A stretch of DNA of 35,119 nucleotides from Myxococcota bacterium (GTDB taxonomy: Bacteria > Myxococcota_A > Polyangia > Polyangiales > Houyiibacteriaceae), in the NCBI GenBank assembly GCA_028284955.1, contig JANQQS010000031.1:1-35119 (forward strand), in the 5' to 3' direction. The notes under the pieces were generated by a model, which did no database searches, was not told the DNA's origin, and saw nothing but the letters and a program-made list of their open reading frames with translations. Shown here piece after piece: positions 1-8,263 of the stretch. Position 1 is the first letter of the stretch; every line of letters starts with the position of its first letter. A program made the translations under genes and the position numbers.

Positions 1-118
1 TGGAATTTTGGTCTGAGCGCGAGCGCCCCCACAGCGAACGACTGAGGAAGGCTCCGAGCCTTTCGCAGGGAGAGAGCGAGGAGGTAAGCCGCGATCAGGG
101 CAAAAGGCCGCTGCTCTA
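1..118 (-). repeat. Structured repeat A (MITE-like), downstream of the propeller lipoprotein
   Basis: This stretch is an inverted copy of the element at 32832-33004. Positions 19-46 match the reverse complement of 32903-32930 over all 28 bases, and 63-92 match that of 32858-32887 over all 30. Between these blocks the sequence is different but palindromic: 47-62 holds the stem AAGGCTC/GAGCCTT. Positions 2-19 match the right terminal repeat of the other copy at 17 of 18 bases, so the window begins inside the terminal repeat. On the minus strand the element starts at the stop codon TAG (116-118) of the lipoprotein gene. It could act as a terminator or be a non-autonomous mobile element; the sequence alone does not decide. 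Confidence 0.8.
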
Positions 119-1921
119 CAGCAGCTCGCCGACGGGACAACTATTGGCCACCCCAAAGCTGCGAACCCGCGGCGAGATGACTTCGGTGGTGCTTTCACGG
201 TCGGCTTCGAGCCGAACTTCCACGAGCAGAAATCGACCGGGGACAACGCCTTCGGCGGCGAGAACTTCGCTCAGCTGAATCGGTGAGCGGTCAGGGGGGT
301 CGCTGGCGACGAACACGGTCTGCGCCTGATTGAGTTCGTCTTGTGTATTCGCGGTACGTACCTGGAACGAGACGCGGGTGCGCGGTGGTAGCTCCGCTTC
401 CCACGCCAGGATGGTCCACGTGGTGAGATCGCCCTCAGGGCATCCCTCGAATACTTCTCGGTAGGTTCCGCCTGAGTTGGTAGCCAGCCGAAGCTGCAGA
501 CCGGTCATGTCGGAATAGGTGTAACGCCAAAGTCCCGTGCTCGCGATGTCTCGCTCGACGGTCGCTTCTTCGAGCGTAGCGCCTGGGGTAATGACGAACG
601 CTCCGCTGTTCGAGCGAGGAATCGACCAGATTTTGCCGTCCCCGTCGACCGCCACGCCTTTGTGCAAAAGCCCTGTTCCTTCGGTTCCGGAAACACGCGT
701 CCATTCCAGCGTTTCCCCGTCGATGCGAAACATGCCGGGGGTTCCGCCCGCCACCCACACCCAGCCCTCGCCGTCCGCCGCGATGCCGTGGGTCCGAGTA
801 ATCCCGTTTCGTTGCGGGATGAGATCCCACGTGCCTTGTTCGATGTCGTATCGACCAATGCCGCCGCGGCCGGCCGCCCATACCCGCTGCCGAAAATCGA
901 CGGTGATGCCGTAGGGCGCGTGCTGCGCAGGAATGCTTTCCGATTCGCACGAGTTGGCGTCGCACGCTGCGGTTTGCACGCGGCCGATGGCGCGCGCTTG
1001 GGAGTCCGTATTGGGCACGTCATCAGTCGTCGAGATCCATAAGTTCTGTCGGCGATCGAGCGCGAACCCGTAGGGACGCACCGGAGATTGAATCGCGAAC
1101 AGGACTTCTCCGGTTCGGCCATCGAGTTTGGCGATTCGACCTGACGACCATCCGCCGACCCATACGTATTCGCGAAGCTCGCCGTCGGGGCCCTCTACGT
1201 CTTGCGCTGCAACGGCTCGCAGCCTTGTTTCTCCTGGAAAATCCGCGCTGAGGTCCCGGCTCCACAGCACGCATTCGTCTTCACCCCACGGGAGCACGTC
1301 GCTGTTGGTGCTGGTGCTGACGTTGCCGTCGCCGTTCTGGTCTGGACACCCCGTGCCGAGCACGGAGATGCGCGCCACGGTATTGCCCTGCCGATTGGCG
1401 ACGTAGACGTCGCCCGACGTGTTGACCGACGTGCGGGAAGGATCGTTGCCGCTGCATACGTCGCCGCACTCGCTAGGCTCAGAGTTCGCTCCGTCCGGCC
1501 CGGTCATGAAGCGGCCTACTTCGCGGAACGGGGGACGAGTTTCGAAGCGAGAGACGCTCCCGCCGCCGGTGTTCGCAATCCAGATGAAGTCCGCCCGAAG
1601 CGACCCCGAGTCGAGCACCAAGGCGCCGTCGTCATCGAGCCCAACCCCGTTCGAGTTGGTCGGGTCTGGCATGAACGGTCGGTTGCCTCCAATGCCCACC
1701 GCATCGGTGGCGCAGTTAGGTCCCTGACACTCAAGCCCGCTCAGACCCGAACCGTCGGCGCCCGAACCTGGCGCGCGACAAAATCCCCCCATGCACATTT
1801 GCCCGGTCGGGCATTCTTCATCACTTCCGTTGCAAGGCGCCCCCGTCGCATCGTCACCGGAACAGCTGCAGCCCGCGAGACCAAGCGCGCATACAGCCCC
1901 AAACCAAACCATCAGCCGCAT
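116..1921 (-). CDS. Secreted lipoprotein, predicted beta-propeller (streptogramin lyase-like)
   Basis: The 601-residue product begins with a lipoprotein signal (GLAGC, Cys18), followed by a Cys-rich stretch up to about residue 50 (CPTGQMCMGGFC pattern) and a Gly/Ser-rich linker. From about residue 100 to 460 it has repeated motifs of the type 'GLAVD..GNVWV', such as YGFALDRRQNLWIS, YGITVDFRQRVWAA and HGIAADGEGWVWVA, spaced about 40-50 residues apart. This is the pattern of NHL/Vgb-like beta-propellers. The last 130 residues are of unknown fold. The start at 1921 is supported by AAGGA about 9 bases upstream. Such proteins are common in Myxococcota and usually have no assigned substrate; lyase activity should not be assumed. 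The stop codon lies inside repeat A. Confidence 0.85.
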   Translation of the reverse strand: MRLMVWFGAVCALGLAGCSCSGDDATGAPCNGSDEECPTGQMCMGGFCRAPGSGADGSGLSGLECQGPNCATDAVGIGGNRPFMPDPTNSNGVGLDDDGALVLDSGSLRADFIWIANTGGGSVSRFETRPPFREVGRFMTGPDGANSEPSECGDVCSGNDPSRTSVNTSGDVYVANRQGNTVARISVLGTGCPDQNGDGNVSTSTNSDVLPWGEDECVLWSRDLSADFPGETRLRAVAAQDVEGPDGELREYVWVGGWSSGRIAKLDGRTGEVLFAIQSPVRPYGFALDRRQNLWISTTDDVPNTDSQARAIGRVQTAACDANSCESESIPAQHAPYGITVDFRQRVWAAGRGGIGRYDIEQGTWDLIPQRNGITRTHGIAADGEGWVWVAGGTPGMFRIDGETLEWTRVSGTEGTGLLHKGVAVDGDGKIWSIPRSNSGAFVITPGATLEEATVERDIASTGLWRYTYSDMTGLQLRLATNSGGTYREVFEGCPEGDLTTWTILAWEAELPPRTRVSFQVRTANTQDELNQAQTVFVASDPPDRSPIQLSEVLAAEGVVPGRFLLVEVRLEADRESTTEVISPRVRSFGVANSCPVGELL

Positions 1922-2109
1922 GGGGCGATCCTTTCCATAGAAGCCACCAACAATAGTGACCTTATTCCCTGTGGCGCCAGCCCACAGTTTCGATCACGAA
2001 AAAATTTCTGGCCCATTTCTCGGGCAGCCGCGGCACTGCATGAGGGTGAACCGGGCGGCGATTCGACCGATGTCTAAATCCGCCCAGTAATTAACGAAAG
2101 CAGGAACTT
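1922..2109. promoter_or_regulatory. Divergent intergenic region
   Basis: This 188-base gap separates the divergent lipoprotein and protease genes, so it must hold both promoters. I see Shine-Dalgarno-like sequences for both starts (AAGGA before 1921 on the minus strand, CAGGA before 2110 on the plus strand) but no convincing -35/-10 pair or operator. Confidence 0.4.
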
Positions 2110-3243
2110 ATGCGCCCCCCGCAGTATCGACATATGCAGTACTGGACCATCACGTCGCTTCTTGTTGGTTGTTGCGCAATCACCCAGGCCGCATGCTCAT
2201 CGTACGAAGAAACCGCCAACAGAGAGTCCGTCGCTGAAGAATCCACAGAAAACGTTGCGAGACGAACCGAGGCGATCGTCAACGGTCGCGTTGGGGCGCT
2301 CGACGAACTCGCGGGCACGGTGGCGCTCGCCGATATCGATGGCGCGGTGTTCTGCACTGGCACGCTCATCGCGCCCACCGTTGTATTGACCGCGGCGCAC
2401 TGTCTCGTGGACGACTCGGGAGCGATTTCTTTCGCCGACGAAACGTTTGTATTTGATGGCATTTTGGATGTTGTAGACGCGACCGAAGACCAGCTGCTGG
2501 CGAGTCGCAAAATCATCCCGCACCCGGATTTCACACCCATCGAAGATTTCGACCCCGATATCGATTTGCCCATCCGCGCGGATCCCGGGTTCGCAAACAT
2601 TCCCGATATCGGCATCATTCTCCTTTCCTCGCCGCTACGAACCCAAACCCCAGTGCCCCTCGCCGACGCCGCCACGTTCGAGCGAACCGTGCGCTTTGGT
2701 TCGTTGCTCGAAATCGCCGGTTATGGAGTCACTGATTTCGAAACCTTCGAGGGAGACGGGCTGCTCCGCGTGGCCGAAGTGGGCTTCGAAGAAAAAGTGG
2801 ACAACGAAATCCTGCTCGTCGACCCCACCGGAAGCGACACCTGCTTCGGCGACTCGGGTGGCCCGGCGTATCAGATCATCGACGGCAAGCGCTATCTCGC
2901 CGGCGTGACCTCGCGAGGACGAGCAGACGTCGAAGATGGCTGCGGCCCGGGCTCCATCTACGTCTTCGCTCCCGCATTTGCTTCTTGGATCGAACAAGCC
3001 AGCGAAGGCGCATGGCCCGAGCGAATGACGCCCGAGACGGCCATGCCCGACGCGGGTCAACCGACCCCGATGCCGATAAGCGACGGGGGATTCGATGCCA
3101 GCATAAACGCGCCATCGTCAGACGGCGGATGCGGTTGCGTCGTGTCATCGCCGAAGCGTTCAGGTGGCTATTTCTTCGGATCGCTATGCGTGCTGGGGTT
3201 GCTTGTCTCTAGAAGGCGTTCGGGTTCTCGGCGGTGGTGTTGA
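2110..3243 (+). CDS. Trypsin-like serine protease (S1 family) with MYXO-CTERM-like tail
   Basis: The 377-residue secreted protease has a signal peptide (about residues 1-29), a short propeptide, and a mature N-terminus beginning IVNGR near residue 56, the usual trypsin activation site. The catalytic triad is visible: His97 in TAAHC, Asp166 in PDIGIILL and Ser249 in GDSGGP. The residue six before the serine is Asp243 (DTCFGDS), as in trypsin, which predicts cleavage after Arg or Lys. After the domain there is a Pro/Asp-rich linker and a C-terminal GCGC motif, a hydrophobic helix and an RRR cluster, which is the MYXO-CTERM layout for surface anchoring. The start at 2110 has CAGGA five bases upstream. 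The 3' end overlaps the convergent lipoprotein gene by 35 bases. Confidence 0.9.
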   Translation: MRPPQYRHMQYWTITSLLVGCCAITQAACSSYEETANRESVAEESTENVARRTEAIVNGRVGALDELAGTVALADIDGAVFCTGTLIAPTVVLTAAHCLVDDSGAISFADETFVFDGILDVVDATEDQLLASRKIIPHPDFTPIEDFDPDIDLPIRADPGFANIPDIGIILLSSPLRTQTPVPLADAATFERTVRFGSLLEIAGYGVTDFETFEGDGLLRVAEVGFEEKVDNEILLVDPTGSDTCFGDSGGPAYQIIDGKRYLAGVTSRGRADVEDGCGPGSIYVFAPAFASWIEQASEGAWPERMTPETAMPDAGQPTPMPISDGGFDASINAPSSDGGCGCVVSSPKRSGGYFFGSLCVLGLLVSRRRSGSRRWC

Positions 3244-4429
3244 AGCGAGCGTAGAACGGGTTCTGCAGCGTGATGGGTGATTCGCTTCCCGTAGATTCGA
3301 GCGCGCGGTCGCAGGTTCCGCGGACTTCGACGCTCACCAAAAACGACGATGGCACGGTCGGGCTTTGAGCCAACACCCGAACGCGTTCGACCACAACTCG
3401 ACACGCGCCGGAATCGCTTAGCCATGTGGCATTGTCGGCGAGTCGACCGATCTCCAGTTCGGTCGGCGATTCGGCCGAAAATCGAGCATCAAGGGGGTTG
3501 ATACGCAAAACCACTCGATACTCTCCGTCGTCCGCTCGGATGACGAACTCATTTTCATTTGTCCCGACCGTAGAGCCCCGCAGTCGAATCGGCGTCGCGA
3601 CATCTTCGATCTGAATGAACAATGAAAGTGGAAACCGTTCTGGATCGCTGAGAACATCATCGCTCTGTACGTCCACCCCATCCACGAACTCCGGCGGCAC
3701 TTCGCCGGATGCAATCCGATCTGGAGGATTGGTTTCATCGAAGTCACCAACCCGGCTTGGGTCGATGTACACTCCGCCTCCCTCAACAATCTGTCGCGCA
3801 GGCAAGATCCCCGTAGTGAGGCGCGAGCGGGCAGCTTCAGCGGCCCATGCGACCACGTCAAAACCGACCAGCAGCCCATCTTCTCCGGCGCCCAGCGCAA
3901 CGCCTCCAGAAACAATCGGTAAGAATATCTCGATATCCTCCGACTGAATCAACCGAAATGTCGGATCTTCGACATGCTCGCTGGGATCCGCATAGCGGCC
4001 GTGGAGAACCACTGACGAATCAGAAAAGGCTTCCGGCGCATCGCTCGGGGACTCGCCGCTGCCCGAGAGCACCACTTCGACGGCGCAGTAGCGTTGCGCG
4101 GGTATCTGCGAACGCAATACGATGCTCTCGGTTCCGTTCAGCTGAAACGATGCCGGCCCAGAGACATCGAAACGCTCGGCTTGTCGGTCTTCGCACGATT
4201 CACCAACCAATAAGGAGATCCTCGACACTCGAATCCACGCGTCGTCAATCCGAACCGGCGCGTTGGATAGGCCGCGAACATCTACATCGTCGGCCCTAGA
4301 CGACAGGAGACGAAGTGAGATCGTGGTTTCCTCGCTCTTTGTCTCGGCAAAAGGGTTGCCAAACTCAGTGCCGTGACACGCGCAAACGCAACTCATCAGC
4401 GCGATAAAGACACCTTTCCGCATCATCAT
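3209..4429 (-). CDS. Secreted lipoprotein, partner of a TIGR02147 regulator
   Basis: This 406-residue protein begins with three Met codons and a lipoprotein-type signal (SCVCAC). The body is mostly beta-rich. The N-terminal part around residues 55-120 (PVRIDDAWIRVSRISLL, then CAVEVVL) resembles DUF4382-like carbohydrate-binding-type lipoproteins, but I cannot confirm the family. The start codon overlaps the stop of the upstream TIGR02147 gene as ATGA (4426-4429), so the two are translationally coupled. TIGR02147 proteins are often found next to secreted proteins, which suggests the regulator controls this lipoprotein. The 3' end overlaps the convergent protease gene by 35 bases. Function is unknown. 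Confidence 0.8.
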   Translation of the reverse strand: MMMRKGVFIALMSCVCACHGTEFGNPFAETKSEETTISLRLLSSRADDVDVRGLSNAPVRIDDAWIRVSRISLLVGESCEDRQAERFDVSGPASFQLNGTESIVLRSQIPAQRYCAVEVVLSGSGESPSDAPEAFSDSSVVLHGRYADPSEHVEDPTFRLIQSEDIEIFLPIVSGGVALGAGEDGLLVGFDVVAWAAEAARSRLTTGILPARQIVEGGGVYIDPSRVGDFDETNPPDRIASGEVPPEFVDGVDVQSDDVLSDPERFPLSLFIQIEDVATPIRLRGSTVGTNENEFVIRADDGEYRVVLRINPLDARFSAESPTELEIGRLADNATWLSDSGACRVVVERVRVLAQSPTVPSSFLVSVEVRGTCDRALESTGSESPITLQNPFYARFNTTAENPNAF

Positions 4430-5328
4430 CTGGTGCCTGCCTTTCTTCTCGAGGCTGCTTTTTTCTTCGGCGCGCGCGGCGGCTCCCCGTCCGTTTCGTC
4501 CTCCCGCTCGTCGACTCGCGACAAAGGAAATAGCTGGAGATTCAGCTGAACGACTTGCTTCGGCTCAGCCTCGAGCTCCGAGAGCTCGAGTAGCTCACGC
4601 CGCAGACCATGAATTCGCTCCTTCATGCGCGCGAGGCCCGAGGCGCTTAAGCACACTGTGATCGACGAAATATCGCGCTCCTGGGATGGCACCAAATCGA
4701 TCGACTCCGAAGCACGATGCATCATCTCCCGGTGGTAACGCGCCACGTGCACCGAGGCTGTTTCCGGGCCCGTGCTCAGCAGAGACGAACCCTGGGTCGC
4801 ACGCCCGTTGCCCTCCTGAACCAGCAAGCCAAGCTCGAACAGAGTGTCGAGGGCTCGTTGCGCTTCGGTCTCCGAGATGCGCGGAAGCAATGTTCGCGCG
4901 ATCCATCGCGCATCTTGACGAAAATCGGGGCGCGCCGCGAGCTCTCGAATCGCCGGCAAATACCAATGACCCGCATATTCAGCGTGCCGGGCGTCGAGCC
5001 GCTGGGCGCGCCGATATCGTTTCGACCGGAGCAGCGTCTGATAGTGCGCCTCTCGCTCTACGCTGTTGCTCGCTTGGTTGAACGCCACCAAACGAACAAA
5101 ATACTCGCGCGCGCCGCCTTCCAAACCGCACGCTTCGCCGAATCGCTCCGCCATTTCGGGGCTGAGGTTGCGTTCTCCGTCTATCACGAGCTTCAGGTAG
5201 TTGGTGGACCGCAAACCGACGCGCTTGGAGAACGCGCGATACGAGTAGCCCGCGCGGCGCTGCTTGCGCCGCTGATAAAACGCGCGAAGGAATTCGCGAT
5301 AGTCGAGAAAGGAAAATACGGATTCCAT
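4426..5328 (-). CDS. TIGR02147 family protein (DUF4423), putative regulator
   Basis: The N-terminus (MESVFSFLDYREFLRAFY, then GYSYRAFSKRVGLRSTNYLK) is the hallmark of TIGR02147: a 'YR.FL...Y..RK' stretch followed by a helix-turn-helix that resembles Cro/XRE domains. The C-terminal half (residues about 90-270) fits DUF4423, with SITVCLSASGLARMKERIHGLRREL near the end, and the last 30 residues are Lys/Arg-rich. I chose the Met at 5328 because the family begins here; an upstream in-frame extension to 5427 lacks family similarity. The family is frequent in Bdellovibrio, Fibrobacter and Myxococcota and is thought to be regulatory. A small inverted repeat 12 bases upstream of the start could be its operator. 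Confidence 0.85.
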   Translation of the reverse strand: MESVFSFLDYREFLRAFYQRRKQRRAGYSYRAFSKRVGLRSTNYLKLVIDGERNLSPEMAERFGEACGLEGGAREYFVRLVAFNQASNSVEREAHYQTLLRSKRYRRAQRLDARHAEYAGHWYLPAIRELAARPDFRQDARWIARTLLPRISETEAQRALDTLFELGLLVQEGNGRATQGSSLLSTGPETASVHVARYHREMMHRASESIDLVPSQERDISSITVCLSASGLARMKERIHGLRRELLELSELEAEPKQVVQLNLQLFPLSRVDEREDETDGEPPRAPKKKAASRRKAGTR

Positions 5329-5339
5329 GGCGCCCCGAT

Positions 5340-5357
5340 GGATACCAACGAGTATCC
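5340..5357. promoter_or_regulatory. Inverted repeat upstream of TIGR02147 gene
   Basis: GGATAC-caacga-GTATCC is a perfect 6-bp inverted repeat with a 6-bp spacer, in the divergent region between the TIGR02147 gene (start 5328) and the lipoprotein at 5480. Its position suits an autoregulatory operator or a 5' leader hairpin. Function is inferred only from position. Confidence 0.35.
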
Positions 5358-5479
5358 AAAAATGCTCATTTCTTTCGAAATAGAGGAGGACAGCTGGAAA
5401 CTTGTCATTCAAAGTCCGTATACGCAATCACAAGATCCGAAAACGTGATGCGCCAGTTTCGGAACACATGGAGGACCCG

Positions 5480-6460
5480 ATGCAGCATGGACTACCGACG
5501 TACTTTTTCTGCTTACTCTGCGGGCTTGCCGCCGCTTGCACGAATGACACGACGGATCCGTCCGCGACGAAACCCATGGCTCATGGAAGCGACAACGATG
5601 CACCAGGAAGCGATGCGCAAAGCGGAAATAAGAACACAGAAGAAAACAATGTGGGCGACGCTGACGAAAGCGACGACGACGCAGTTGCGCTTTCGCAAAT
5701 CAACCCGGAAACGGTATTTCTTAATTGCAACGCTACGAACGCGGACGGGTACAAACCCCCAAGCGTCTATCGTTCGGCCTCGCAACCACCCGGGCCGCGC
5801 ATGCGCATCATCTCGATTTATGAGCCAAGCAACGACCCCTTCGGAAATTGGGTAGTCGGAAACGATGGACTCCCGGTGCTCGACGAGAACGGTCATCCTA
5901 TGCTGGCGCCACCTAGGCAGCTCGATGCCCGCGTTCGCTTGGATGACCCTGGAGAACAAGTATTGGTCCTGGCTTCGTACGCCAGCACGCATTGGCGTAT
6001 TGAGGTTGGCGACCAGAGCACGCTCCGCGAAGTGCATATTCTTTCGTTCGAAAAATCGGACGTCAGCGCACCCGAGGGTACTGAGGTGACGATCCACGAC
6101 CGATCTCGCCTGGTCCCTGGCTACGCCTGGAACTACTTCGCAGATTGGCCTCAAGAAGCAACGCACCACGAGCTCCCGCTGTGCACACACGGGGACATTC
6201 AAACGCAGGAATGGATATACGCCGAAATGCTCATGGGGGTCGACCACGACAGTTCCAGGTTCGCTGAGTTGGCGCTAGAGCGCCACGATTTCCTCAACGA
6301 CTGTTATGCAGCCGGACTCGTCGCGGCGGCCGAACAAGTCACCAGCTTCGAGCTGGCAGCGTTTGATAGTTGCTACGCGGCCGACGACATCCACATCACC
6401 GCCGCCCCAAAAGAACACCCGTCAAAAGACCCGGGAAGCGGGCCTACCCCCGCGTTCTGA
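5480..6460 (+). CDS. Hypothetical lipoprotein
   Basis: The 326-residue product has a lipoprotein signal ending LAAAC (Cys20), then an acidic, Asn/Asp-rich linker to about residue 75 and a folded part with several Cys (NCNAT, LPLC, NDCYAAG, DSCYAAD). I chose the ATG at 5480 because GGAGGA lies five bases upstream; an in-frame ATG at 5468 lies within this Shine-Dalgarno sequence. The segment around IISIYEPSNDPFGNW to VLVLASYASTHWRIEV resembles proteins of unknown function in which a hydrophobic 'vLvLsSYe.t.W.i' strand recurs. No enzymatic motif was recognised. It is divergent from the TIGR02147 gene and could be under its control. Confidence 0.75.
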   Translation: MQHGLPTYFFCLLCGLAAACTNDTTDPSATKPMAHGSDNDAPGSDAQSGNKNTEENNVGDADESDDDAVALSQINPETVFLNCNATNADGYKPPSVYRSASQPPGPRMRIISIYEPSNDPFGNWVVGNDGLPVLDENGHPMLAPPRQLDARVRLDDPGEQVLVLASYASTHWRIEVGDQSTLREVHILSFEKSDVSAPEGTEVTIHDRSRLVPGYAWNYFADWPQEATHHELPLCTHGDIQTQEWIYAEMLMGVDHDSSRFAELALERHDFLNDCYAAGLVAAAEQVTSFELAAFDSCYAADDIHITAAPKEHPSKDPGSGPTPAF

Positions 6461-6492
6461 GCATCCTACGCTGAGTCCACCTCGGTCTCGGG

Positions 6493-6897
6493 CTATTCGA
6501 GCTTCTCGAGTAGCTCGTCGATCACGACCTCGCGCTCGCGCCGAATGCGCTGGACGAACTTGGTTGGAACAGCGGTGTCTTCGTCGTGATCGTGGCTCCA
6601 CGCGACGAGCTCCAGCATCACGGGCGCAAGCGCCTTACCTTTGTCGGTCAGTCGATAGACGAAACGCTTTCCGTGCGTCTCGTCTTCGGCTTTGGATACC
6701 AGGCCAGCGCAGCAAAGTTTCGACAGTCGGTCCGCAAGAATATTGGTGGAAATGCCCTCGCCGGCATCGAGAAATTCCTGATAGTGGCGCCTGCCGCGAA
6801 ACATCAAATCGCGCACGATCAGGAGCGTCCAGCGGTCGCCGAGAATATCGAGCGCATGAACGATTGGGCAAGGCGATCGGCGGGTTCCAGCGGACAA
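6493..6897 (-). CDS. HxlR (DUF24) family transcriptional regulator
   Basis: The 134-residue protein matches the winged-helix HxlR family: CPIVHALDILGDRWTLLIVRDLMF near the N-terminus with the conserved Cys, then GISTNILADRLSKL (recognition helix region), GLV and the wing YRLTDKGKAL. In related regulators such as YodB and HypR the N-terminal Cys senses quinones or other electrophiles. It is the last gene of an apparent operon with a glutathione S-transferase and an unknown protein (gaps of 18 and 42 bases), so it probably controls that operon, perhaps through the paired palindromes at 8212-8226 and 8235-8249. The 3' end lies 32 bases from the convergent lipoprotein stop. Confidence 0.92.
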   Translation of the reverse strand: MSAGTRRSPCPIVHALDILGDRWTLLIVRDLMFRGRRHYQEFLDAGEGISTNILADRLSKLCCAGLVSKAEDETHGKRFVYRLTDKGKALAPVMLELVAWSHDHDEDTAVPTKFVQRIRREREVVIDELLEKLE

Positions 6898-6939
6898 TCT
6901 ATCCCTTATCTCCTCAACTCGTCATACCGACCGCAGTCA

Positions 6940-7557
6940 TCATTGAGCCAAATTCATCATGAGAAAACCACAAAACGCCGCGTTGCTGGGCGCCAAATCT
7001 TTGCTTGCCTTCGCTTTGAGCTCTTTCACGAGCTTGCGAAAATCGCGGTAGAACGCCCACGTTGGTATCGCCTGATACGCGAGATCGACTTCGAGCTCTT
7101 TGATGATGAGCTTGGCGGTCGTAGGTTTGATGAACACGTCTTTCTTCGGACGATAGTACGATTGAAATACCGTGCACAGCGTCCATTTGGCAAGCTTCCA
7201 CGGCATGAGTTCGTCCACCAGTGATTCAAACCCGGCTTTCTCTTTTCCATGCAGTAGCTCGTATAGACAGGAAGCAAGCCTTTCTTGGTCCTTCTTGGAC
7301 AAGTCGGCCATCGCGGATCGAAACTTCGGCTTTTCGAACATCGACACCATTGTGGATCGGCCGACAAGCCGAGTCATGTCTGCGACGACGTCCGCAGGTT
7401 TTTCAAATCGTTTTTTGGCAAAGCTTGCCTGAGCAAACGCGGTAAGCTGCTCCATTTTATGCTTCTTGCCAATCGCCACCATCTCGGGGTGTGCAAAGCC
7501 TCCCGGATACTGTTTCAAAAACTTCTTCTCAGCTTGTTCCAGCGCCTTGATATTCAT
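6940..7557 (-). CDS. Conserved hypothetical protein, GST/HxlR operon
   Basis: This protein of about 205 residues is lysine-rich and apparently cytoplasmic, with no signal peptide or membrane helix. It reads MNIKALEQAEKKFLKQYPGG, then HPEMVAIGKKHKMEQLTAFAQ and a conserved-looking middle (WKLAKWTLCTVFQSYYRP, residues about 130-147). I do not recognise a named domain. The ATG at 7557 was preferred; a TTG at 7569 in the same frame has AAGG just upstream and is a possible start. It sits between GST and HxlR genes and is very likely cotranscribed with them, so a role in the response to electrophiles or toxic organics is a reasonable guess only. Confidence 0.8.
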   Translation of the reverse strand: MNIKALEQAEKKFLKQYPGGFAHPEMVAIGKKHKMEQLTAFAQASFAKKRFEKPADVVADMTRLVGRSTMVSMFEKPKFRSAMADLSKKDQERLASCLYELLHGKEKAGFESLVDELMPWKLAKWTLCTVFQSYYRPKKDVFIKPTTAKLIIKELEVDLAYQAIPTWAFYRDFRKLVKELKAKASKDLAPSNAAFCGFLMMNLAQ

Positions 7558-7575
7558 GACTCGAATCAACCTTGT

Positions 7576-8166
7576 CTAGGCCCCAATCGCTTTTTGCCAC
7601 TCGGGCATCGCTTCAATGCGTTCAATCCATCGCGTAACGTGGGGATACTGCGCAAGCGGAATCTCGCAAGCCTTCCGGTGACTGAGAATGCCCGCGACTG
7701 AAATATCTGCAGCGGTCATTTGGTCGCCCGTAATCCATGTCCGCGCTTCCAGCTGGCCGTTGAGCACGCGCGCAAACGGCGCCAATTTCTCCGTTGCTTC
7801 ATCGAGGTTGATCGGTGCATCGAAAAACTTCTTGATGATGAACGGAGAGCACACCGGCGTCCAATGAGCCGCTTCCCAAAACTGCCATCGCAAAATATCG
7901 TAGCGCGCGTTGGATGGCGGCCAAAGCTCTGATTTCGTTTCCGCAGCCAGCCGATTGACGATTGCGTTCGATTCCCAAAGCGACGTGCCGTCGCTCAACG
8001 TCAGTACCGGCACCTTGCCGTTGGGGTTGAGCCCCAAAAACTCTGGCGTCTTGTGTTCCTTTTGGGAGAAATCGATCGGGAGCTCCTCGGCCGGCATTCC
8101 CAGCAGAGCATTGGCAAACCGAGCTTTTCTCGACATGGGCGAAAGCGAATTGACGTAGAGCTTCAT
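7576..8166 (-). CDS. Glutathione S-transferase family protein
   Basis: The 196-residue product has a thioredoxin-like N-terminal domain (MKLYVNSLSPMSRKARFA; NPNGKVPVLTLSDG; WESNAIVNRLA, the conserved cis-Pro and glutathione-binding ES motifs) and a helical C-terminal domain with the N-capping-like segment TAADISVAGIL (residues about 155-165). It should conjugate glutathione or a related thiol to electrophiles, or act as a thiol reductase. The ATG at 8166 is supported by AAGGAGA eight bases upstream; the longer in-frame extension has no such support. It is the first gene of the GST / unknown / HxlR operon and lies just downstream of two tandem palindromes. Confidence 0.92.
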   Translation of the reverse strand: MKLYVNSLSPMSRKARFANALLGMPAEELPIDFSQKEHKTPEFLGLNPNGKVPVLTLSDGTSLWESNAIVNRLAAETKSELWPPSNARYDILRWQFWEAAHWTPVCSPFIIKKFFDAPINLDEATEKLAPFARVLNGQLEARTWITGDQMTAADISVAGILSHRKACEIPLAQYPHVTRWIERIEAMPEWQKAIGA

Positions 8167-8207
8167 GATGTTTCTCCTTGTTTGGGCTGTGATCACAACC
8201 GGCAACT

Positions 8208-8250
8208 AATACTTGTGAAATGCAAGCATCAATACTTGCGAAATGCAAGC
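8208..8250. promoter_or_regulatory. Two tandem palindromic operator-like sites
   Basis: AATACTTGTGAAATGCAAGC (8208-8227) and AATACTTGCGAAATGCAAGC (8231-8250) are near-identical copies with a 23-bp period, about two helical turns. Each contains CTTGY-GAAAT-GCAAG, an inverted repeat with 5-bp arms. They lie 42-84 bases upstream of the GST start, where a promoter is expected. HxlR-family dimers bind short palindromes, and the operon encodes one, so autoregulation is the simplest reading. Confidence 0.65.
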
Positions 8251-8263
8251 TTAATAAGCGGCC

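Noticed and set aside
1202-2077. 291-codon plus-strand frame opposite the first lipoprotein
   Set aside because: It is a shadow of the propeller gene, Arg/Ala-rich, and it overlaps the signal peptide and promoter of the real gene.
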